Shown: piece by piece, positions 58,897-64,000 of the stretch
Numbering within the stretch: the stretch's first letter is position 1
Layout: the number at the start of each line of letters is the position of its first letter
Assembly (NCBI GenBank): GCA_028279345.1
Contig: JANQNY010000071.1
Coordinates: 60,203 to 124,202, forward strand
Direction of reading: 5' to 3'
DNA from: Geminicoccaceae bacterium
GTDB lineage: Bacteria; Pseudomonadota; Alphaproteobacteria; Geminicoccales; Geminicoccaceae
Length of the DNA stretch: 64,000 nt
Position numbers and translations under genes: made by a program
Notes under the pieces: model-generated
Told to the model about the DNA's origin: nothing
The model's input: the letters and a program-made list of their open reading frames with translations, nothing else
Databases searched by the model: none

Positions 58897-59634
58897 ATGG
58901 CCCGGTCAGTAAGTCCCCATTTCACAAGCCGGCATTGCCGGTGCGTCCGCTACGCGGCATTCGGTGCGGTCTTGCTGGTCGCCGGTTGTGCCGGGGACGC
59001 TGGACCACGAGGCGGCGTCAAGCCCGAACTCGCGAGCGTGCCCGACGTCGCTGCACCACGCTACGACGCCTACGAACGCGCGGTGCTGGCTGAATCGCTC
59101 GAGGCGTCAGCCGCAGCCACGCGAGAGGAAGCAGCCATCGCCGATGCCCGGATCGCGGGCGAACAGGCGCCCGAGTCGGACGCGCTCGTGCCGCGTGTGG
59201 TCGAGCCGCCGCCTCCGCCGCGTGAGCGGAGGCGCGCCGAGGAAATCGACCTCGACGAGGACCTGGTCGGTGCCCGAGGCATCGTGCGCCTCGCCGACGC
59301 GGTACGGCGCGATCGCGCAGAACTCGCGCGCCTGACCGCGGTGCTCGACGACATCGAGCGGCCACCACCGGTGCCGCCGGAGCGGATCGCGGTCGTGGCG
59401 TTCGCACCCGGGTCCAACGAACTCGATCCCTTCGAGCAGCAACGCTTGGCGCTAGCCGTTTCAAGCGCCGATCCCGTAGCCGAGTGGCTGGTGCGCGCCG
59501 GCGGCGCCGCCGGTCCCGAGCGCGCGGCCGCCGCGGTCGCCGCTCTGGAGAGCCTGGGCATCGAGCGCAGCACCATCATCACCATCGACAGCGGACGCGA
59601 CGTGGCGGTGGCGGAAATCGCCGTTCGGCGTTAA
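58897..59634 (+). CDS. Putative lipoprotein with degenerate OmpA-like C-terminal region
   Basis: A 245-residue protein. A lipoprotein signal peptide ends in LLVAGCAGD, with lipidation expected at that Cys (about residue 31). The middle is Pro/Glu/Arg-rich (VEPPPPPRERRR). The last 85 residues follow an OmpA-like pattern (VVAFAPGSNELDPFEQQRLA, then ERAAAAVAALESLGI and VAEIAVRR) but without the usual peptidoglycan-binding residues, so peptidoglycan attachment is uncertain. It is divergent from phaC, and the SD is weak. Confidence 0.72.
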   Translation: MARSVSPHFTSRHCRCVRYAAFGAVLLVAGCAGDAGPRGGVKPELASVPDVAAPRYDAYERAVLAESLEASAAATREEAAIADARIAGEQAPESDALVPRVVEPPPPPRERRRAEEIDLDEDLVGARGIVRLADAVRRDRAELARLTAVLDDIERPPPVPPERIAVVAFAPGSNELDPFEQQRLALAVSSADPVAEWLVRAGGAAGPERAAAAVAALESLGIERSTIITIDSGRDVAVAEIAVRR

Positions 59635-59687
59635 GCCCCCAAGTCCGACGTCGTCTTCGCCTGCCGTCGAGCCGAGAGAGGCCTGCC

Positions 59688-60914
59688 GTGCGCCAGCCCG
59701 ACTTCCACCGCATGCGGCGGTTGCCGCCCTATGTCTTCGCCGAAGTGAACGAGATGAAGGCAACGGCGCGCGCTGCCGGCCGCGACGTCATCGATCTCGG
59801 CATGGGCAACCCGGACGGCGCCACACCTGCGCACATCGTCGACAAGCTCACCGAGACGGTGAGGAACGGGAAGACGCACCGCTACTCGACCTCGCGCGGG
59901 ATCCCGGGGCTTCGGCGCGCTCTCGCTGGATACTACGATCGCCGTTTCGGCGTGCCTTTGGACCCCGAAACGGAAATCTGCGTCACGCTCGGCTCGAAGG
60001 AGGGCCTCGCGAACCTGGCCCAAGCGATCACCGCACCGGGTGACACGATTCTGGTGCCCAACCCCAGCTATCCGATCCACGCCTTCGGCTTCATCATCGC
60101 CGGCGCCTCGATCCGCCACATCCCGATCGGCCCGGGCGTCGATCTCCTCCGCGAGATCGCACACGCGACCCAGCACTCGGTGCCACCACCCACCGCGATC
60201 GTCTTGAACTTCCCTTCGAACCCAACGGCGCAAGCCGTCGATCGCAAATTCTTCGAAGAGATCGTCGCCTTCGCCAAGCAGCACGAGATCTGGGTGCTGT
60301 CCGACATCGCCTACGCCGAGATCTACTTCGAAAAGCCACCACCCTCGATCCTCGAGGTCGAAGGCGCGTTCGACGTGGCGATCGAGTTCTCGAGCCTCTC
60401 CAAGACCTACTCGATGCCCGGCTGGCGCATCGGCTTCGCGGCCGGCAACCGCCACCTCGTTCGGGCGCTCACCCGTATCAAGTCCTATCTGGACTACGGC
60501 GCGTTCACACCCGTCCAGGTCGCAGCCACGGCGGCGCTCAACGGCCCACAGGACTGCGTCGAGGAGATCCGCGAGCGCTACCGCCAGCGGCGCGACGTGC
60601 TCGTCGAGGGTCTCAACGCCGCCGGGTGGCCGCTGCCATCGCCGACGGCGACGATGTTCGCCTGGGCGCCCCTGCCGCCCGCGTTCAGTGATGTAGGGTC
60701 GCTCGAGTTCGCCAAGCTGCTCTTGGAGGAGGCCAACGTCGCGGTCTCGCCAGGCATCGGCTTCGGTGAGCACGGCGACGGCTTCGTCCGGCTGGCGCTG
60801 GTGGAGAATCGGCACCGGCTCCGTCAGGCCGTCCGCAACATCAGGGCGTTCCTGCAGCGGCATGGCAACCGCACACCGCTGGCGACGACACCCGGCACGG
60901 AGGTGGAGACTTGA
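59688..60914 (+). CDS. alaC: PLP aminotransferase, AlaC / LL-diaminopimelate aminotransferase-like
   Basis: Fold-type I class I/II aminotransferase of 408 residues. LGMGNPDGATPAHIV, the cofactor-site LVPNPSYPIHAFGF, NFPSNPTAQ and the Schiff-base Lys in FSSLSKTYSMPGWRIGF are present. Most relatives with these motifs act on alanine/pyruvate and related amino acids. The GTG at 59688 has GAGAGAGG six bases upstream; the frame is open far upstream but that part is Arg-rich noise. It overlaps hom by 4 bases, a pairing recurrent in alphaproteobacteria. Confidence 0.9.
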   Translation: MRQPDFHRMRRLPPYVFAEVNEMKATARAAGRDVIDLGMGNPDGATPAHIVDKLTETVRNGKTHRYSTSRGIPGLRRALAGYYDRRFGVPLDPETEICVTLGSKEGLANLAQAITAPGDTILVPNPSYPIHAFGFIIAGASIRHIPIGPGVDLLREIAHATQHSVPPPTAIVLNFPSNPTAQAVDRKFFEEIVAFAKQHEIWVLSDIAYAEIYFEKPPPSILEVEGAFDVAIEFSSLSKTYSMPGWRIGFAAGNRHLVRALTRIKSYLDYGAFTPVQVAATAALNGPQDCVEEIRERYRQRRDVLVEGLNAAGWPLPSPTATMFAWAPLPPAFSDVGSLEFAKLLLEEANVAVSPGIGFGEHGDGFVRLALVENRHRLRQAVRNIRAFLQRHGNRTPLATTPGTEVET

Positions 60915-62203
60915 GCGCGCCCCTGCGTATCGGCGTCGCCGGGCTCGGCACGGTCGGTTGCGGTACGATCGCCATCCTGGAGGGCAATCGCGAGGTGCTC
61001 GCCGCGCGCTGCCGGCGTGCGCTCGTCGTCACCGCGGTGAGCGCACGCTCCCGGAGCAAGCCGCGCCCCGTGCCGATGGACCGCTATCGTTGGCATGACG
61101 ACCCGGTGGCGCTCGCGCACGATCCCGAGGTCGATGTCGTGTTGGAGCTGATCGGCGGAGAAACAGGCGCTGCGCCGGCCGTCATCGAGGCGGCTCTGCA
61201 AGCCGGCAAGCCGGCGGTAACGGCGAACAAGGCCCTCCTCGCTTATGAGGGTGCGCGCCTCGCGCGCCTGGCCGAGGGCGCCGGCACCGATCTCGCTTAC
61301 GAAGCGGCGGTGGCGGGGGGCATTCCGATCGTCAAGGCGCTGCGCGATGGGCTTGCCGGCAACCGGACGACCGGCGTCGTCGGCATCCTCAACGGTACCT
61401 GCAACTACATCCTGACGACCATGCGCGAGACGGGACGGGCCTTCGAGGACGTCCTGAAGGAGGCGCAAGAGCTTGGCTACGCGGAGGCCGAGCCGTCACT
61501 CGACGTCGATGGTCACGACGCCGCCCACAAACTGGCGCTGTTGGCAGCGATCGCGTTCGGCATCGAGCCCGCGCTCGACGCCATCCACGTCGAGGGCATC
61601 AGGCAGGTGCAGGCGGTCGACATCGCCTACGCCGAAGAGCTGGGCTTCCGCATCAAGCTTCTGGGCATCGCACGGGCGACCGAGCGCGGCATCGAGCTGC
61701 GCCTCCACCCGTGCATGGTTCCGGTCGCGACGACGCTCGCTGGGATCGACGGGGTGTTCAACGCCGTGCGGGTCGAGAGCGACGCTGCCGGTTCCACGCT
61801 CTATGTCGGGCGCGGCGCCGGGGCCGCGCCCACCGGCTCGGCCGTGGTCGCCGACCTCGTGGATCTCGCGCGGGGTTTTCGCGCGCCGCCTTTCGGTGTC
61901 CCCGCTGCGGAGCTGGCACCGCCCTCGGTTGCGTCGATGAGCGAGCATATCGGCGCCTACTACCTGCGGCTGACGGTGGACGACCGTCCGGGCGTGCTGG
62001 CCGACATCGCCGCCTGCCTGCGCGACGAGGGCGTATCGGTCGAGAGCATGATCCAGCGGCACCGCGCCACCGACCAGCCGGTGCCCATCGTGATGATCAC
62101 TCACGAGACGCGCGAAGCGAGCCTCAGCCGCGCGCTCGACCGCATCGGCCATCTCGACACCGTGCGCGAGCCGCCACGCATGTTGCGAATCGAAACCGTG
62201 TAG
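60911..62203 (+). CDS. hom: Homoserine dehydrogenase
   Basis: NAD(P)-dependent enzyme converting aspartate semialdehyde to homoserine for threonine and methionine synthesis. The 430-residue length fits the monofunctional ACT-type enzyme. The N-terminal GVAGLGTVGCGT is the cofactor loop, followed by VVLELIGGETGAAP, VTANKALLA and NGTCNYILTTM. A C-terminal ACT domain (about 350-430; YYLRLTVDDRPGVLADIA) suggests threonine feedback. The start is TTG at 60911, inside the preceding stop (TTGA), with a GGAGGTGGAG SD. Confidence 0.96.
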   Translation: MSAPLRIGVAGLGTVGCGTIAILEGNREVLAARCRRALVVTAVSARSRSKPRPVPMDRYRWHDDPVALAHDPEVDVVLELIGGETGAAPAVIEAALQAGKPAVTANKALLAYEGARLARLAEGAGTDLAYEAAVAGGIPIVKALRDGLAGNRTTGVVGILNGTCNYILTTMRETGRAFEDVLKEAQELGYAEAEPSLDVDGHDAAHKLALLAAIAFGIEPALDAIHVEGIRQVQAVDIAYAEELGFRIKLLGIARATERGIELRLHPCMVPVATTLAGIDGVFNAVRVESDAAGSTLYVGRGAGAAPTGSAVVADLVDLARGFRAPPFGVPAAELAPPSVASMSEHIGAYYLRLTVDDRPGVLADIAACLRDEGVSVESMIQRHRATDQPVPIVMITHETREASLSRALDRIGHLDTVREPPRMLRIETV

Positions 62204-62253
62204 CCAACAATCGGCTATCATCATGTGAATGAGTGCAGCGCTGGAGAGGAAGC

Positions 62254-63261
62254 ATGGCCGAGACGTACCAAAGTGAGGATCGCAATCTGGCGCTGGAGAC
62301 GATCCGGGTGACGGAAGCGGCAGCGATCGCGAGCGCCCGGCTGATGGGCCGTGGCGACGAGAAGGCGGCGGATCAGGCGGCGGTCGATGCCATGCGCAAC
62401 GCGCTGAACGCGCTCGACATCGACGGCACGGTCGTGATCGGCGAGGGCGAGCGGGACGAGGCGCCGATGCTCTACATCGGCGAGAAGGTCGGCACGGGAC
62501 GGGGCTCACGGGTGGACATCGCCCTGGATCCGCTAGAGGGCACGACCATCACCGCGACGGGCGGCTCGAATGCCATGGCCGTCATCGCTATGGCGAACGA
62601 GGGCAACTTCCTCAATGCGCCCGACGTCTACATGGACAAGATCGCCGTCGGCGGCGGCCTGCCGAATGGCGTCATCCACATCGATGATCCCGTATCGGAC
62701 AACCTCACCCGCCTCGCGGAATGCAAGAATGTCCCGCTCTCGGAGCTCGTTGTGTGCATTCTCGACCGGCCACGTCACGAGCAGCTCATCGCGGACGTGC
62801 GTGCCACCGGTTCCCGAATCAGGCTGATTCGCGACGGCGACGTTGCGGGTGTCATCGCCACCGCGCGGCCGGACAGCGGCGTCGACATCTATATGGGCTC
62901 CGGAGGTGCGCCTGAAGGTGTGCTCGCCGCGGCAGCGCTCCGCTGCATCGGCGGCCAGATCCAGGGCCGCCTGCTGTTCCGCAACGACGAGGAGAAAGAG
63001 CGCGCCCGCGGCTGGGGGATCGAGGATCTCGACCAGGTCTACGACACGCTGGACATGGCCAAGGGCGACGTCATGTTCGCCGCGTCGGGCGTGACCGATG
63101 GCACGATGCTGCGCGGCGTGCGGAGAATCGGTGACAATCTGCACACCCACTCGATCGTCATGCGCTCCAAGACAGGGACCGTGCGGACCATCGAGGCCGA
63201 GCACCACATCGTCCGGAAGGACGCCGTCGTGCCCCACCTGGAATTGCACCCGCTCCGGTGA
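62254..63261 (+). CDS. glpX: Class II fructose-1,6-bisphosphatase GlpX
   Basis: Metal-dependent phosphatase of gluconeogenesis, 335 residues. It shows VIGEGERDEAPMLYIGE, DIALDPLEGT and the later IYMGSGGAPEGVLAAAALRC with the LLF-NDEEKERA region, all characteristic of GlpX. The ATG at 62254 has GAGAGGA upstream. It lies 50 bases after hom on the same strand. Making fructose-6-phosphate links it to the glycogen genes at the other end of the window only in a metabolic sense. Confidence 0.96.
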   Translation: MAETYQSEDRNLALETIRVTEAAAIASARLMGRGDEKAADQAAVDAMRNALNALDIDGTVVIGEGERDEAPMLYIGEKVGTGRGSRVDIALDPLEGTTITATGGSNAMAVIAMANEGNFLNAPDVYMDKIAVGGGLPNGVIHIDDPVSDNLTRLAECKNVPLSELVVCILDRPRHEQLIADVRATGSRIRLIRDGDVAGVIATARPDSGVDIYMGSGGAPEGVLAAAALRCIGGQIQGRLLFRNDEEKERARGWGIEDLDQVYDTLDMAKGDVMFAASGVTDGTMLRGVRRIGDNLHTHSIVMRSKTGTVRTIEAEHHIVRKDAVVPHLELHPLR

Positions 63262-63273
63262 GGCCCGGAAAGC

Positions 63274-64000
63274 TCAGCCGATCCGCGTGTCCTTGAGGCC
63301 GAGGACGAGCTTCCGGTGCACCTTGGCGGTCGCTTCGGCTTTGGTGATGCGCCCGTTCTTGTTCACGTCCAAGCCCTTGTTCTGCGTGTAGGCCTTGGAC
63401 GGCTTGCGGAAGAGCACGTGGCTCTCCGGCTTGCCGATGGCGAGCGGCAGCAGGACCGACATGTAGACATCGCTGAGCTTGGGCAACGCCCTGGAGCCGG
63501 CGACCGAGCGGATGTGCGCCTCGACCAGATCGAGCTGCTCGACCGCCGACATGCGCTCGAGCGCGGCGATGCTCGTGCCCAAGCCCTCGGCGGTCTTCGG
63601 CATGAACTGGATGAGGCCCGTGGCCCCACTGCCGGCTTGGTTCTTCTCGTCGGGCGCGAAGCTGCCGCCGGTCTCGAAGGCCATCACGGCCATCAGGTCA
63701 TTCGCATCGCAGCGCAGCCGCTCGGCGATCTCGATCACCTTGGCCTTGAACGCCGGCCCGTGCTTCTTCCTGACGATGCCGCCCCAGGCGATCGGTTCGC
63801 CCGGCGCCAAGGGCGGCGCGGCCGATGGCGCCGCGCGCGCTGGCTCGACGGCGGCTCGCGGGGCTGCACGGAGGGGCCGATAGCCCGGACCACCGGCGAT
63901 CGCATCGTCGAAGTCGAAGGCGGGCAACGCGATGCCCAGCTCGGCGGCGGTGATCGGGCCGACGACGCCGTCCTCGGCATGCCGTCCAACAACCGCCCTC
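63274..64000 (-). CDS. Lytic transglycosylase (SLT-like) with EF-hand-like motif, 5' end outside window
   Basis: Partial gene whose frame stays open to the right edge. Near the edge the residues GRHAEDGVVGPITAAELG look like the end of a peptidoglycan-binding repeat. After a Pro/Ala linker comes an SLT-like lysozyme domain with catalytic Glu in VMAFETGGSF and the GATGLIQFMPKTAEGLG motif. The C terminus has an EF-hand-like loop LDVNKNGRITKAEA. Such proteins occur both as cell-wall remodelling enzymes and as phage-type endolysins. A TTG at 63927 could be an internal start but probably is not the real one. Confidence 0.8.
   Translation of the reverse strand, partial: RAVVGRHAEDGVVGPITAAELGIALPAFDFDDAIAGGPGYRPLRAAPRAAVEPARAAPSAAPPLAPGEPIAWGGIVRKKHGPAFKAKVIEIAERLRCDANDLMAVMAFETGGSFAPDEKNQAGSGATGLIQFMPKTAEGLGTSIAALERMSAVEQLDLVEAHIRSVAGSRALPKLSDVYMSVLLPLAIGKPESHVLFRKPSKAYTQNKGLDVNKNGRITKAEATAKVHRKLVLGLKDTRIG

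Overview
This window is a gene-dense, high-GC stretch that reads as an alphaproteobacterial chromosome, most like the Rhodospirillales/Geminicoccales. I infer this from gene content: a chorismate mutase-hisC-tyrA operon next to gloB, an alaC-like aminotransferase-hom-glpX run, a class I phaC, a PraR-like XRE regulator, and a sigma-54 promoter in front of amtB. I could not run a taxonomic search. I saw no rRNA, tRNA, CRISPR array or insertion sequence.

Layout. 1-15296 (minus strand): a glycogen/alpha-glucan operon glgP-glgC-glgA-glgE-treS/mak-glgB-glgX. It joins the ADP-glucose route (GlgC, GlgA) to the trehalose-maltose-maltose-1-phosphate route (TreS-maltokinase fusion, GlgE), with shared branching (GlgB), phosphorolysis (GlgP) and debranching (GlgX, cut by the window edge). 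16036-20071 (minus): a histidine operon hisG-hisB-hisH-hisF-hisA, whose last gene is a HisA-HisI-HisE fusion. 20153-24898 (minus): a large RTX/cadherin-like protein, probably secreted. 25063-28416: a penicillin-acylase-family hydrolase, an XRE regulator and a Nudix hydrolase.

28592-34183 is the most interesting part. It is a diffusible-signal-factor (DSF) quorum-sensing locus: an RpfC-type hybrid sensor kinase, a convergent RpfF-type DSF synthase, and a response regulator. The regulator's output is PAS-GGDEF-EAL instead of the HD-GYP domain of classical RpfG. The likely flow is RpfF makes DSF, RpfC senses it at the membrane, its HPt domain passes phosphate to the receiver, and cyclic-di-GMP changes.

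34421-41125: amtB with a near-consensus sigma-54 promoter and a strong terminator, a UbiH-family hydroxylase, and a SapC/SapD/SapE-like type I secretion locus (SapC homologue, ABC exporter, membrane-fusion protein). That exporter could serve the RTX protein. 41130-44096 (minus): aromatic amino-acid genes (chorismate mutase with a dehydratase-like tail, hisC, tyrA). 44573-48932: a methyltransferase, glyoxalase II, a YbaK-type deacylase, and a thiosulfate/sulfane-sulfur pair (periplasmic rhodanese plus YeeE/TsuA transporter). 48942-53984: a two-subunit 2-oxoacid:ferredoxin oxidoreductase, a gamma-type carbonic anhydrase, a DapA-family aldolase and an exported protein of unknown function. 54033-55720: a photolyase with a 52-residue DUF2256 zinc-ribbon-like gene overlapping its stop. 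55672-64000: an MFS transporter, phaC, a lipoprotein, aminotransferase, homoserine dehydrogenase, fructose-bisphosphatase and a partial lytic transglycosylase running off the right edge.

Family names rest on motifs and remembered relatives, not on a database search. Start codons were chosen by Shine-Dalgarno (SD) spacing and family length.
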